The translations under genes and the position numbers were made by a program. Below are positions 23,040-32,400 of a stretch of 64,000 bases of DNA, piece by piece (position 1 is the first letter of the stretch; the number at the start of each line of letters is the position of its first letter). The notes under the pieces are model-generated. The model searched no databases and had not been told where the DNA came from. It saw only the letters and a list, made by a program, of their open reading frames with translations. This stretch comes from Panacagrimonas sp052386745 (GTDB taxonomy: Bacteria > Pseudomonadota > Gammaproteobacteria > Nevskiales > Nevskiaceae): NCBI GenBank assembly GCA_052386745.1, contig JBQTJW010000001.1, forward strand, positions 128,846 to 192,845, given 5' to 3'.

Positions 23040-23753
23040 ATGCCCACGCCCTGCCATGCCGCGCCGCTGAACCTGCGCCGGCGTTCCGCGCTGCTTGCCG
23101 TATCCATCGCGCTGCTGCCGGGCCTGGCGATGCCGGCCTTTGCGCAGAAGGCCAAGGCACCGGCCGCCACCGCAAACTCCGCCGCCGCCGCCGCCGCCGC
23201 CGCGGCCTCTGCGCCTGCGCCGTACACCGGCAATCCCTACGAGGCGGTGGTGCCGGTGGACGACGAGTCGGACAAGTCCCGCGACGTCGGCATGAGGCTG
23301 GCGCTGACCGAGGTGCTCAAGCGCGCCGTGGGCCGCGCCGATCCGGCCTTCGCACCCGTTCTCGGGCGTGCGCCGCAGATGGTGCAGCAGTACGGCTTCG
23401 AGAAGGACCCGGCCACCGCCGCCACCCAGTTCCGCGCCTCCTTCGACGCGCAGGCGGTGGACGCCGCGCTCAAGCAGCAGCGCCTGCCGGTGTTCGGCGT
23501 CAACCCGGCGCTGATCGATGCCTGGATCGTGGAGGTGGATGGCCTGCGCGACTCGGCCGACTACGCGCGCGTGCTGCAGCTGTTCACCGACATGCGCGGC
23601 ATCAACCGCGTGGACGTGGACGACCTGCGCGACGGCCACCTGCGCCTTCGCATGATCGTGGAGGGCGGCACCGAGCGCGCGGCGCAGCTCGCAACCGCCG
23701 GTGGCGTGCTGCGCAGCCTGGGGCCGGATCACTATGCCGTCGCCGGCAAGTAG
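23040..23753 (+). CDS. DUF2066 domain-containing periplasmic protein
   Basis: A 237-residue secreted protein of unknown function (DUF2066). Residues 1-35 look like a Sec signal peptide: RRRS, then a hydrophobic ALLAVSIALLPGLA and cleavage after AFA. A linker rich in Ala (nine in a row near residue 45) precedes the DUF2066 core, PYEAVVPVDDESDKSRD...ALTEVLKRAVGR. The ATG at 23040 is preferred because it gives a normal signal peptide; an in-frame ATG at 22959 overlaps the helicase stop and would add 27 residues before it. DUF2066, AI-2E permease and hda in this order are common in gammaproteobacteria. Confidence 0.75.
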   Translation: MPTPCHAAPLNLRRRSALLAVSIALLPGLAMPAFAQKAKAPAATANSAAAAAAAAASAPAPYTGNPYEAVVPVDDESDKSRDVGMRLALTEVLKRAVGRADPAFAPVLGRAPQMVQQYGFEKDPATAATQFRASFDAQAVDAALKQQRLPVFGVNPALIDAWIVEVDGLRDSADYARVLQLFTDMRGINRVDVDDLRDGHLRLRMIVEGGTERAAQLATAGGVLRSLGPDHYAVAGK

Positions 23754-24924
23754 TCCCGGTCCGGCGCCGTCGCCGGTCGTGTCCGCGGGCGGGTCGTCGC
23801 TGGATCGCCTGCGCCTGCGCGACACCTGGCCCTGGCTGGCAGCGCTGGCCCTGTTCGCAACCTTCTGCTGGCTGCTGTCGCCCATCCTCACGCCCTTCGT
23901 GCTGGGCGCGGGCCTGGCCTACGCGGGCGATCCGGCGGTGGACCGCCTGCAGGCCTGGGGCCTGTCGCGCACCGCGGGCGTGTGCGTGGTGTTCTTCGGC
24001 ATCACGCTGACCGCGCTCGCCGGCCTGGTGATGCTGGTGCCCATGCTGCAGAACCAGCTCACGGTGCTGCTGGAAAACCTGCCGGGCTGGCTGGCCTGGG
24101 TCCAGGACAAGGGCCTGGGGCGCCTGGGCATCACGCTGCCGGAAGGTGTGCGTCTGGACGCCGAGGGCTTCAAGAAGGTGGTGACGGAGCACTGGGCGCA
24201 GGCCGGCAGCGTGCTCAAGACGGTGTGGAGCAAGGTGTCGGCTTCCGGCGGGGCGCTGGTGATGGCCATCACCAACCTGCTGCTGGTGCCAGTGGTCACG
24301 TTCTACCTGCTGCGCGACTGGGATGTGCTGGTGGAATGGATCCGCCATCTGATCCCGCCGCGGGCGCGGCCGACCGTGGACACCATGGCGCGCGAAACCG
24401 ACGACGTGCTCGGCGCGTTCATCCGAGGCCAGCTCACGGTGATGGGTGCGCTCACCGTCTATTACTGGATTGCGCTGTGGCTGGCCGGGCTCAACCTGGC
24501 GCTGCTGGTGGGGATCATCGTCGGGATGATCAGCTTCGTGCCGTACCTGGGCGCCATCGTGGGCGTGCTGACCGCGGTCATCGCCATGCTGGTGCAGACG
24601 CAGGACCTGCTGCCCTTCGTGTGGCTGGCGGTGGTGTTCGGCATCGGGCAGGTGCTGGAGAGCAACGTGCTCACGCCGTGGCTGGTGGGCGACAAGATCG
24701 GCCTGCACCCGGTGGCGGTGATCTTTGCCGTGATGGCGGGAGGGCAGTTGTTCGGTTTCGTGGGCGTGATGCTTGCCCTGCCGATGGCCGCCGTCATCGC
24801 CGTGCTGCTGCGCCACGCCAAGCAGCAATGGCTGAGCAGCCGGCTGTACGGGCACGACGCGCAACGTGCGGAGCTTACGGCCGAACCATTGCCGCCCGTG
24901 CCGGCCGAACCGCCGCCGTCATGA
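23734..24924 (+). CDS. AI-2E family (PerM-like) membrane permease
   Basis: A 396-residue integral inner-membrane protein of the AI-2E/PerM exporter family. Hydrophobic segments include WPWLAALALFATFCWLLSPILTPFVLGAGLAYA, VCVVFFGITLTALAGLVMLVPML, the central ITNLLLVPVVTFYLLRDWD, ALLVGIIVGMISFVPYLGAIVGVLTAVIAML and FVWLAVVFGIGQVLESNVLTPWLVG. The PYLG and VLESNVL(T)P signatures are typical of the family. The substrate is unknown. The ATG at 23734 overlaps the DUF2066 gene by 20 bases; a GTG at 23779 is an alternative. The stop overlaps the hda start (ATGA). Regulation is probably shared with its neighbours. Confidence 0.85.
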   Translation: MPSPASSPGPAPSPVVSAGGSSLDRLRLRDTWPWLAALALFATFCWLLSPILTPFVLGAGLAYAGDPAVDRLQAWGLSRTAGVCVVFFGITLTALAGLVMLVPMLQNQLTVLLENLPGWLAWVQDKGLGRLGITLPEGVRLDAEGFKKVVTEHWAQAGSVLKTVWSKVSASGGALVMAITNLLLVPVVTFYLLRDWDVLVEWIRHLIPPRARPTVDTMARETDDVLGAFIRGQLTVMGALTVYYWIALWLAGLNLALLVGIIVGMISFVPYLGAIVGVLTAVIAMLVQTQDLLPFVWLAVVFGIGQVLESNVLTPWLVGDKIGLHPVAVIFAVMAGGQLFGFVGVMLALPMAAVIAVLLRHAKQQWLSSRLYGHDAQRAELTAEPLPPVPAEPPPS

Positions 24925-25655
24925 AGGGCGACCAGCTCGCCCTGGCGGTGCAACTGCCGCAGACCCCGTGTTTCGACAATTTTTTTGCAGGGCCGAACGC
25001 CGACGTGGTGCAGGCGCTGCGGCCCGCGCCCGGTGCCGCGCCGCTGCTGGCGGCCTGGCTGTTCGGCGCGCCGGGGGCAGGGAAGTCGCACCTGTTGCGG
25101 GCCGCGGTCCTGGCGGCCGGCGCGGGCGCGCTGTACGTGCCGCTCGGCAAGATCCGGCTGCCGGAGGACGCGCCGTTCGACGCATTCGCGCAGGCGCCGC
25201 TGCTCGCGCTGGACGATGTGGAGGCTGCCGCCGCCGACCGCTGCACCGCCCTGCACCTGCTGCGGCTGATCGATCAGCGGCGCCTGGGTCGCCTGCCGCT
25301 GTTGCTTTCAGCCGCCGCGGCCCCGGCGCGGATCGAGGTGGCCACGCCCGACCTGCGCACGCGCTTTTCGGGCATGGCGCTGCTCGGCCTCAAGCCGCTG
25401 CGCGAGTCCGACCGGCGCGAACTGCTGAATCTTCACGCGCAGGCGCGCGCGCTGGACTTGTCGGCCGACACCGTGGCCTGGCTGCTGGCCCACCTGCGGC
25501 GCGATCCGGGCACGCTGATCCAGGCGCTGGAGCGTCTCGACCAGGCCACGCTCAGCGCAAAGCGTCGTCCGACGCTGCCGTTTGTGCAGCAGGCGCTGGC
25601 GTCGCTCGTAGCGTCTTCTCCCGGGCCGTCCAGCGGACGAACATCATCAGGCTGA
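24921..25655 (+). CDS. hda: DnaA regulatory inactivator Hda
   Basis: A 244-residue AAA+ protein that, with the DNA-loaded sliding clamp, stimulates ATP hydrolysis by DnaA and so limits re-initiation of replication. The N-terminal QLALAVQLP (residues 5-13) fits the clamp-binding motif. Walker A GAPGAGKS is at 49-56, the Walker B-like LLALDDVEAA follows, and a lid segment carries LKPLRESDRRELL. It overlaps the permease stop by four bases. The C-terminus is longer than usual by about 18 residues (after LPFVQQAL) and overlaps the convergent DUF2069 gene by 104 bases. Confidence 0.88.
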   Translation: MKGDQLALAVQLPQTPCFDNFFAGPNADVVQALRPAPGAAPLLAAWLFGAPGAGKSHLLRAAVLAAGAGALYVPLGKIRLPEDAPFDAFAQAPLLALDDVEAAAADRCTALHLLRLIDQRRLGRLPLLLSAAAAPARIEVATPDLRTRFSGMALLGLKPLRESDRRELLNLHAQARALDLSADTVAWLLAHLRRDPGTLIQALERLDQATLSAKRRPTLPFVQQALASLVASSPGPSSGRTSSG

Positions 25656-25932
25656 CGAATTCGAGCGCCGCCACGCTGCCGATGGCAAACGCGCTCAGCC
25701 GCGTGCCGGCGACGGCAAACCCGTCCGACAAATAGCCGGCGACGAAGAACGCGATCAGCAACGAGGCCCAGGCGTAGGTGTAGGGCCGCCCGCGGATGAG
25801 CCCGGGCAGCGGCGTGCACAGCACCAGCAGCAGGATCACGCTGACCGGCGACGGGTTGCGCAGCAGCACCGCCGCCATCAGCAGGGCGTGCGTCACCAGC
25901 ACCACGCGCCGCGCCAGCTGCGAGGGCATCAT
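25552..25932 (-). CDS. DUF2069 small membrane protein
   Basis: A 126-residue inner-membrane protein of unknown function. Four hydrophobic stretches are visible: VVLVTHALLMAAVLL, PVSVILLLVLCTPLPGLI, YAWASLLIAFFVAGYLSDGF and FAIGSVAALEFVSLMMFVRW. The motif GLIRGRPYTYAWASLL and YLSDGF are typical of DUF2069, which usually follows wrbA. The ATG at 25932 overlaps the wrbA stop by four bases. The last 34 codons lie opposite the 3' end of hda; the protein tail there is polar and Ala-rich and may not be constrained. Confidence 0.82.
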   Translation of the reverse strand: MMPSQLARRVVLVTHALLMAAVLLRNPSPVSVILLLVLCTPLPGLIRGRPYTYAWASLLIAFFVAGYLSDGFAVAGTRLSAFAIGSVAALEFVSLMMFVRWTAREKTLRATPAPAAQTAASDDALR

Positions 25933-26522
25933 CGCGCCAGCCTGCCGGCCACGTTCGCCACGCGCTGGCCCAGGGCCTGGCACAGGGTGATTTCTTCCCT
26001 GGACAGCGGCCGCGGCTCGGGGCCCGTTCCGGCCACGTGCGAGGCACCGTAGGGCGAGCCGCCGGATTGCGTGGACGAGACCTCCGGCAGGGTGTACGGC
26101 AGGCCCACGATCAGCATGCCGTGATGCAGCAGCGGCAGCATCATGCTCAGCAGCGTGGTCTCCTGGCCGCCGTGCATCGTGCTGGTGGAGGTGAACACGC
26201 CCGCCGGCCGGCCCGCGAGCGTGCCCGACAGCCACAGGCCGGAAGTGCCATCCAGGAAATACTTCAACGGCGCGGCCATGTTGCCGAAGCGCGTCGGGCT
26301 GCCCAGCACCAGGCCCGCGCATTCCGAGAGATCACGCGCCTCGACGTACGGCGCGCCCTCCGCGGGCACGGCGGCGGCCACCGCCTCGCACTCCGCCGAC
26401 ACCGGCGGCACGGTGCGCAGGCGCGCGATGGCGCCGGCCGATTCCACGCCGCGCGCGACCTGCCGCGCCATCACGGCAGTGGACCCCTTGCGCGAGTAAT
26501 ACAGGACCAGGACCTCGGTCAT
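25929..26522 (-). CDS. wrbA: NAD(P)H:quinone oxidoreductase WrbA
   Basis: A 197-residue flavodoxin-like protein that binds FMN and reduces quinones by two electrons, avoiding semiquinone. The FMN phosphate loop is YYSRKGST near residue 8-15; GSPTRFGNMAAPLKYFLD, FTSTSTMHGGQETT and GGSPYGASHVAG are family signatures. The ATG at 26522 is preferred because GGAG lies six bases upstream; an ATG four codons earlier (26534) lacks a ribosome site. It overlaps the DUF2069 gene, which is a frequent partner. The protein is expected to be cytosolic and tetrameric. Confidence 0.9.
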   Translation of the reverse strand: MTEVLVLYYSRKGSTAVMARQVARGVESAGAIARLRTVPPVSAECEAVAAAVPAEGAPYVEARDLSECAGLVLGSPTRFGNMAAPLKYFLDGTSGLWLSGTLAGRPAGVFTSTSTMHGGQETTLLSMMLPLLHHGMLIVGLPYTLPEVSSTQSGGSPYGASHVAGTGPEPRPLSREEITLCQALGQRVANVAGRLAR

Positions 26523-26592
26523 TTCAGGCTCCATCGAGAGAGGCGCGCATTGTAGGCGGCTCGGCGCCGACGCCCGGCGTGAACGTCCGGGG

Positions 26593-27609
26593 CTAGGAAA
26601 GCCGCAATGCCGCGAGCAGGTTCTGCATGTCCGGGGGCATGTCGACCGAAAAATCCATGGTCCGGCCGGTCACCGGATGCTCGAACGCCAGCTCGCGGGC
26701 GTGCAGGGCCTGGCGCTGGAACCCGCGCAGCACTTCGCGCGCGGCCTCCGACAGGCCAACACCGCGCGCACCGCCGCCACCGTACAGGGCGTCACCCACC
26801 AGCGGCATGCGCTGGTGCGCAAGATGCACGCGGATCTGGTGCGTGCGCCCCGTTTCCAGCCGCACCCTCAGCAGGGTGTGGTGCTCGAAGCGCTCCTGGA
26901 TGCGGTAGTGCGTGACCGAATCGCGGCCGTTGTCCACCACCGCCATCTTCAAGCGATCGCGCGGGCTGCGGCCGATGGGCAAGTCGATGGTGGCGCCGCT
27001 CACCGGGGTGCCGTTGATGAGCGCGTCGTACTCGCGACGGATCTCGCGCCGCGCCAGCATCGCCACCAGTTTTGCGTGCGCGTTCAGGCTCAGCGCCACG
27101 ACTAGGATGCCGGAGGTGTCCTTGTCCAGCCGGTGCACGATGCCCGCTCGCGGCACCGAGGCGGTCTGCGGGAAACGGTGCAGCAGTGCGTTCTGCAGCG
27201 TGCCGTCGGGCTGGCCGGCACCGGGATGCGTGGTGAGACCGGCGGGCTTGAAGACCACGGCCAGGTGCGCGTCGGCGTGGATGACGTCGAAGGCGATGTC
27301 CTGGGGTTCGACCCGGTAGTCCGGCTCGGCCACCGGCTCGAGTTCCAGGATATCGCCGGCGGCGACCGCCACCCGGGTCCGGGTTGCCACCTGGCCGTTG
27401 ACGCGCAGCCGCCCTTCGAGAATCCACTCCTGCAGGCGGGAGCGTGACCAGTCGGAGAACAGGCGCGCCGCGACCACGTCCAGGCGCTGTCCTGCCTGCG
27501 CTTCCGGAACCTGTACGGGGTCCACGGAGTCCTGATCATCCGCCGCGCAATCCGCGCCCTCCACCGGGGGCGGGTCAGCCGGCCCGGCAACCGGATCAGC
27601 AGTGGTCAT
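26593..27609 (-). CDS. rluD: 23S rRNA pseudouridine synthase RluD
   Basis: A 338-residue pseudouridine synthase of the RluA/RluD group, which modifies helix 69 of 23S rRNA (positions 1911, 1915 and 1917 in E. coli). An S4-like RNA-binding domain spans about residues 38-100 (GQRLDVVAARLF, SRSRLQEWILEGRLRVNG). The catalytic Asp is D162 in HRLDKDTSG; other blocks are VVFKPAGLTTHPG, LETGRTHQIRVHLAH and LPLVGDALYGG. The first 35 residues are acidic and Pro-rich, an extension before S4. It is divergent from bamD with only 47 bases between starts, a gammaproteobacterial arrangement. Confidence 0.93.
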   Translation of the reverse strand: MTTADPVAGPADPPPVEGADCAADDQDSVDPVQVPEAQAGQRLDVVAARLFSDWSRSRLQEWILEGRLRVNGQVATRTRVAVAAGDILELEPVAEPDYRVEPQDIAFDVIHADAHLAVVFKPAGLTTHPGAGQPDGTLQNALLHRFPQTASVPRAGIVHRLDKDTSGILVVALSLNAHAKLVAMLARREIRREYDALINGTPVSGATIDLPIGRSPRDRLKMAVVDNGRDSVTHYRIQERFEHHTLLRVRLETGRTHQIRVHLAHQRMPLVGDALYGGGGARGVGLSEAAREVLRGFQRQALHARELAFEHPVTGRTMDFSVDMPPDMQNLLAALRLS

Positions 27610-27656
27610 CGGCTATACTCGTGCACATTTTTTCGCCCGCTTCCCTGTCATCAAGC

Positions 27657-28802
27657 ATGAAGAATTGGTCTTTACTCGTGGTGGCGCTCGCCATTGTGAT
27701 CGCTGGCTGCAGCGCGGATTCCGCGTCGGCGAAGCGGACGCGCCCGGTTCTCGATGGCAGCAACAACCCCTTCAAAGAACACGAGCAGCGCAAGCGCGAA
27801 GAGCGTTTCGATGCGGAGGAGCTGTACCGGCGGGCGCGTACCGCCCTGGACGCATCCGACTTCTTCGGCGCACTGGAAAACTACGACAAGCTCTCGACCC
27901 GGTTCCCGTTCTCCGACTTCGCCACCCAGGGTGAACTGGAACGCGTCTATGCACTCTACCGCAACGGCGAGTTCGACCGGGCCATTTCGTCTGCCGACCG
28001 TTTCCTGCGCGAGCATCCCCGTCACCCGGACGTCGACTACCTGTATTACATCAAGGGCCTGAGCAATTTCGTCCGCGACGATACGACGATCCGCATGCTG
28101 CGCAGCGATGAAAGCAAGTCGGACATCACCAGCCAGCGCCGCGCCTACGATGACTTCTCGCTGCTGATCCAGCGCTTCCCCAACAGTCGCTACAACGGGG
28201 ATGCCTACGCGCGCATGATCTTCATCCGCAACCGGGTGGCGGCCCACGAGCTGCACGTCGTGGACTTCTACATCAGTCGCGGCGCCTACGTGGCGGCGGC
28301 CAAGCGCGCGGAGCAGGTGATTGCGCAGTACCCGGGCGCGCCATCGGCCCGTCGCGCGCTCGACCTCCTCGTGCAGTGCTACGAACTGGCCGGCCTGGAC
28401 CAGCAGGCGGCCGATGCCCGGGCGTTGCGCGCCGGCCAGGAGACGGGAGTCGGATCCGCAGGTGCAGCCTCGGGCACCACGGCCGCGGCACCGGATGCGG
28501 CCAAACCCGGTCTGCTGGAGCGCATCGCCGGGATCTTCTCGTCCTCCGATCCGGCCAGCGAGGAAAAGCAGATCGCGATGCCGCCGGCCGGCCAGCCCAC
28601 GGGCACTTCGTCAACGGCAGCACCGCCTACTGGCGCCATGCCGGCCGCAACGCCGGAGCCGCAGACTTCGGCCACGGCAGGCAGCGCGACGGGCGATAAG
28701 AGTGCAGGGAAGTCCGACACGTTCTTCGAGCCCTACGATCAGGCCGATCCGGCGAAGGATGCCGCCGCTCCCAGGCCGGAGCCGGCTCCCGCAGCGCCCT
28801 GA
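27657..28802 (+). CDS. bamD: Outer-membrane assembly lipoprotein BamD
   Basis: Essential lipoprotein of the BAM complex, which folds beta-barrel proteins into the outer membrane. The signal peptide ends in IAGC, so C18 would be lipidated. TPR-type helices span about residues 45-260: AEELYRRARTALDASDFFGALENYDKL, EFDRAISSADRFLREHP, AYDDFSLLIQRFPNSRYNGDAYARM and RGAYVAAAKRAEQVI. After about residue 262 comes a tail of some 119 residues, rich in Ala, Pro, Thr and Gly, that E. coli BamD (245 residues) lacks. Start ATG at 27657 gives the lipoprotein signal. It is divergent from rluD; yceH follows. Confidence 0.92.
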   Translation: MKNWSLLVVALAIVIAGCSADSASAKRTRPVLDGSNNPFKEHEQRKREERFDAEELYRRARTALDASDFFGALENYDKLSTRFPFSDFATQGELERVYALYRNGEFDRAISSADRFLREHPRHPDVDYLYYIKGLSNFVRDDTTIRMLRSDESKSDITSQRRAYDDFSLLIQRFPNSRYNGDAYARMIFIRNRVAAHELHVVDFYISRGAYVAAAKRAEQVIAQYPGAPSARRALDLLVQCYELAGLDQQAADARALRAGQETGVGSAGAASGTTAAAPDAAKPGLLERIAGIFSSSDPASEEKQIAMPPAGQPTGTSSTAAPPTGAMPAATPEPQTSATAGSATGDKSAGKSDTFFEPYDQADPAKDAAAPRPEPAPAAP

Positions 28803-28820
28803 ACCGGGCCCGCCGCGCCC

Positions 28821-29459
28821 ATGACGATCACGCTTTCGGCGGTCGAGGCCCGCGTCCTCGCCAGCCTGGTCGAGAAGTCCGTCACCACGCCGCAGTACTA
28901 CCCGCTCAGCGTCAACGCGCTGGTGGCGGCATGCAACCAGAAGTCCGCGCGCGACCCGCTGATGAGCCTGGCCGAGGGCGAAGTGGGCGCCACCCTCAAC
29001 CGGCTGGAAGAACTGCGGCTGGTGAAGCGCGAAGACCAGATCAGCCGCGTGCCCAAGTGGCGCCATCGCTTCAACCACGAACTGCTCATCAAGGAACCGG
29101 CGATGGCCGTGCTGGCCACGCTCATGCTGCGCGGTCCGCAGACGCTGTCCGAACTCCGCGCCAACGCCGCGCTACTGAACGGCCCGGCCGACGTGACTGC
29201 CTTGCAGGCGGTGATCGCGGACCTGGCCGACCGCGCGCAGCCGCTGGTTGCGCCCCTGGCGCGCCAGCCCGGCCAGTCCGCGCAGCGCTTCACCCAGCTC
29301 ATCTGCGCCGAAAGCTCGGCCGGCCTTCAGACCGGCGCGATGGAGCCGGGTGAGCCGACCGGCGCCGGCCCGCGCGGATCCTCGCTGGCGGATCGTGTCG
29401 CCGCGCTCGAAGCCCGCATCGCGGACCTCGAAGCGCGCCTGGCCGGAGCCGGCGTCTAA
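28821..29459 (+). CDS. yceH: UPF0502 (DUF480) protein YceH
   Basis: A 212-residue conserved protein of unknown molecular function. The DUF480 family folds as two winged-helix domains; family segments here are VEARVLASLVEKSVTTPQYYPLSVNALVAACNQKS and LRGPQTLSELRANA. The C-terminal 22 residues (LADRVAALEARIADLEARL) form a clear heptad coiled coil, suggesting oligomerisation. It starts 18 bases after the bamD stop and ends two bases before the hrpA start, so it sits inside a co-directional run. DNA binding is a guess from the fold. Confidence 0.85.
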   Translation: MTITLSAVEARVLASLVEKSVTTPQYYPLSVNALVAACNQKSARDPLMSLAEGEVGATLNRLEELRLVKREDQISRVPKWRHRFNHELLIKEPAMAVLATLMLRGPQTLSELRANAALLNGPADVTALQAVIADLADRAQPLVAPLARQPGQSAQRFTQLICAESSAGLQTGAMEPGEPTGAGPRGSSLADRVAALEARIADLEARLAGAGV

Positions 29460-29461
29460 GC

Positions 29462-32400
29462 TTGGCGGGCGGCGTGGTGGCTGGTTCGAACGCGCTGCCC
29501 GCGACTGGTCTGAAGGAGCTGCACGCACGCCTCTTGGCGGCTGCGCCCCATCTCCTGGCCCGCGACGCGCACCGCCTGGCGCGCCAGTTGCCGCGCGGCG
29601 CGGGGCGCAGCTTCGACGGCACCCGCTTTCTGGCGGAGCTTGCCGCCGCGCTCGGCCGCAAGTCCGAGCGCGACGCCCTTCGCCCCGCCAGCATCCAGTA
29701 CCCCGAAGAGCTGCCCGTTGCGCAGGCGCGCGCCGACCTGCTCGCGGCAATTCGCGATCACCAGGTGCTGATCCTCTGCGGCGAAACCGGCTCGGGCAAG
29801 ACTACGCAGTTGCCCAAGCTCTGCCTGGAACTGGGACGCGGCACGCGCGGCCTGATCGGCCACACCCAGCCGCGGCGCCTGGCCGCGCGCAGCGTGGCGC
29901 AGCGTATCGCCAAGGAGCTGGATTCCCCCGTTGGCGGGCTGGTGGGCTTCGAGACGCGATTCGACCGGCGTGTGTCCGACCGCAGCCTGGTCAAGCTGAT
30001 GACCGACGGCATCCTGCTGGCCGAACTCCAGCGCGATCGCGAGCTGCTGGCCTACGACACGATCATCATCGACGAGGCGCACGAGCGCAGCCTCAACATC
30101 GATTTCCTGCTGGGCTGGCTCAAGCGCCTGCTGCCGCGGCGGCCGGACCTGAAGGTGATCGTCACCTCCGCCACGCTCGACCCGGAGCGGCTGTCGCGCC
30201 ATTTCGACGGCGCGCCGGTGTTCACGGTGGAGGGCCGCACCTTTCCGGTGAGCATCCAGTACCGGCCCGCGGCCGACGATGCCGACGCCGAGGACGCCGT
30301 GGCCGAGGCCATCGACCATCTCTGGTCCGCCGGCCGCGTGGGCGACACGCTGGTGTTCCTGCCCGGCGAGCGCGAGATCCACGAGCTCACCCGCGTGCTG
30401 GCCGGCCGCTTCCCGCGCGCCCAGGTGCTGCCCCTGTATTCGCGCCTGCCGGCAACCCAGCAGGATCGCGTGTTCGGGTCCGGCGGACCGCCGCGCATCG
30501 TGCTGTCCACCAACGTCGCGGAAACCTCCGTCACCGTGCCGGGCATCCGCTACGTGGTGGACATCGGCACCGCGCGCATGAGCCGCTGGTCCACGCGCCT
30601 GGGCATCCAGCAGCTGCACATCGAGGCCGTCAGCCAGGCCGCGGCCAACCAGCGCGCCGGTCGCTGCGGGCGCGTCTCCGCCGGCACCTGCGTGCGCCTG
30701 TACGCGGAGGACGAGTTCGCCGCGCGCCCCCTGTTCACCGACCCCGAAGTGCTGCGCGCCAACCTCGCCGGCGTGATCCTGCAGATGGCGAGCCTGGGGC
30801 TGGGCGACGTGGACGTGTTCCCGTGGATCGAGTCGCCCGATTCGCGCCAGGTGTCGGACGGCTACCGCCTGCTCCAGACCCTCGGTGCCTTGGACGACGA
30901 TCGCCGCCTGACGCCGCTGGGCCGCGATCTGGCGCGCCTGCCGCTGGACCCGCGGGTGGCGCGCATCGCGCTCGCCGGGCGTCGCACGGCCTGCGCGCAC
31001 GAGGTGTGGGTTCTGGCCGCGGCCCTCTCGGTCCAGGACCCGCACGAGGTGCCGCCGGACGCGCAGGAACAGGCGCGGCAGAAGCATGCGGAATGGCGCC
31101 ACGCGCGCTCGGATTTCCTTACCCTGCTCGGGCTGTGGAGCCGCTGGCAGCAGTGGAGCGAGGGCGCGTCCAACCGCCAGCTGCGCAAGCTGTGCAAGGA
31201 GCACTTCGTCTCCTACCTGCGCATGGAGGAATGGGAGTCGGTCTACCGCCAGATTGCCGACCTGCTCGGCGAGCGCGACGCCAGCGGCGCGCGCGATGCC
31301 CGATCGGACCTCAGCCCCAACACGCCCGAGCAGATCGAGAAGCTCTACGTGCCGCTGCACCAGGCGCTGCTGGCCGGGCTGGTGGATCACATCGGCCTCA
31401 AGCTGCCGGAAAAGCCCGAATACCAGGGCCCGCGCGGCCGGCGCTTCAAGATCTTCCCCGGTTCGAAGCTGGCGAAGAAGGCGCCGCCGTGGCTGATGTG
31501 CGCGGCCATCGTGCACACCTCGCAGGTGTTCGCGCGCACGGTTGCTGCCATCGAGCCGGAATGGCTGTCCACCGTGGCGCCGCACCTGGTCAAGCGCGTG
31601 GCGCAGGCGCCGGAGTGGAACAGCGCGCGTGGCGAGGTCGGCTGCACCGAGCACCTGAGCATCTTCGGGCTGCCGCTGGGCAAGCAGGTTCGCCACTACG
31701 GTTCCATCGACCCGGCCGGTGCGCGGCAGATCTTCCTGCTCGACGGCCTGGTGCGCGGCGACATCGCAAACAAGCCGGCGTTCCTCGCGCACAACCTTCA
31801 GCTGGCCGAGGATGTGCGCGAGAAGGAAGCGCGCCTGCGCCGCCCCGACCTGCTGGCCGGCGAAGACCAGCTGCTCGCCTTCTACGAGGCGCGCGTTCCC
31901 GCCGAGGTGTTCACCACCGCCGCGCTCAAACGCTGGCTGCACACGCCGGGCAAGAATCACGGCGCCGCGCTGCGCATGCGCGAGCCGGAGGTGCTGCGCG
32001 ACGGCGCCAACGCCGACATCGCCGCCCAGTTTCCCGATTACCTGGACGTGGCCGGTCACCGCCTGCGCCTGTCCTACGCGCACGACCCCGGGCAGGTCGT
32101 GGACGGCCTCAGCGTGCACCTGCCCATCGCGCTGCTGTACGCGCTGCCGTCGGAGCCCTTTGAATGGCTGGTGCCGGGCCTGCTGCCCGCGCGCATCGAG
32201 GGCCTGATCCGCACCCTGCCGCAGGCGCTGCGGCGCCACTGCGTTCCCGCGGCGGACTATGCCGACGCCCTCTTCAACAGTCTGGAGCCGGCCGCGGGCG
32301 CACTGCTGCCGGCAATCTGCACGCGCCTGAAATCCATGACCGGCCTCGAGCTCAAGCCCGAGGACTTCGCGCCCGGCAAGCTCGACGCCCACTTGCGGCC

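Noticed and set aside
19240..23175. Very long open frame (1311 codons) on the minus strand opposite the AddAB-like genes
   Set aside because: The plus strand carries full helicase and nuclease motifs. The antisense translation is Arg/Gln/His/Ala-rich without any motif, an effect of high-GC codon bias.
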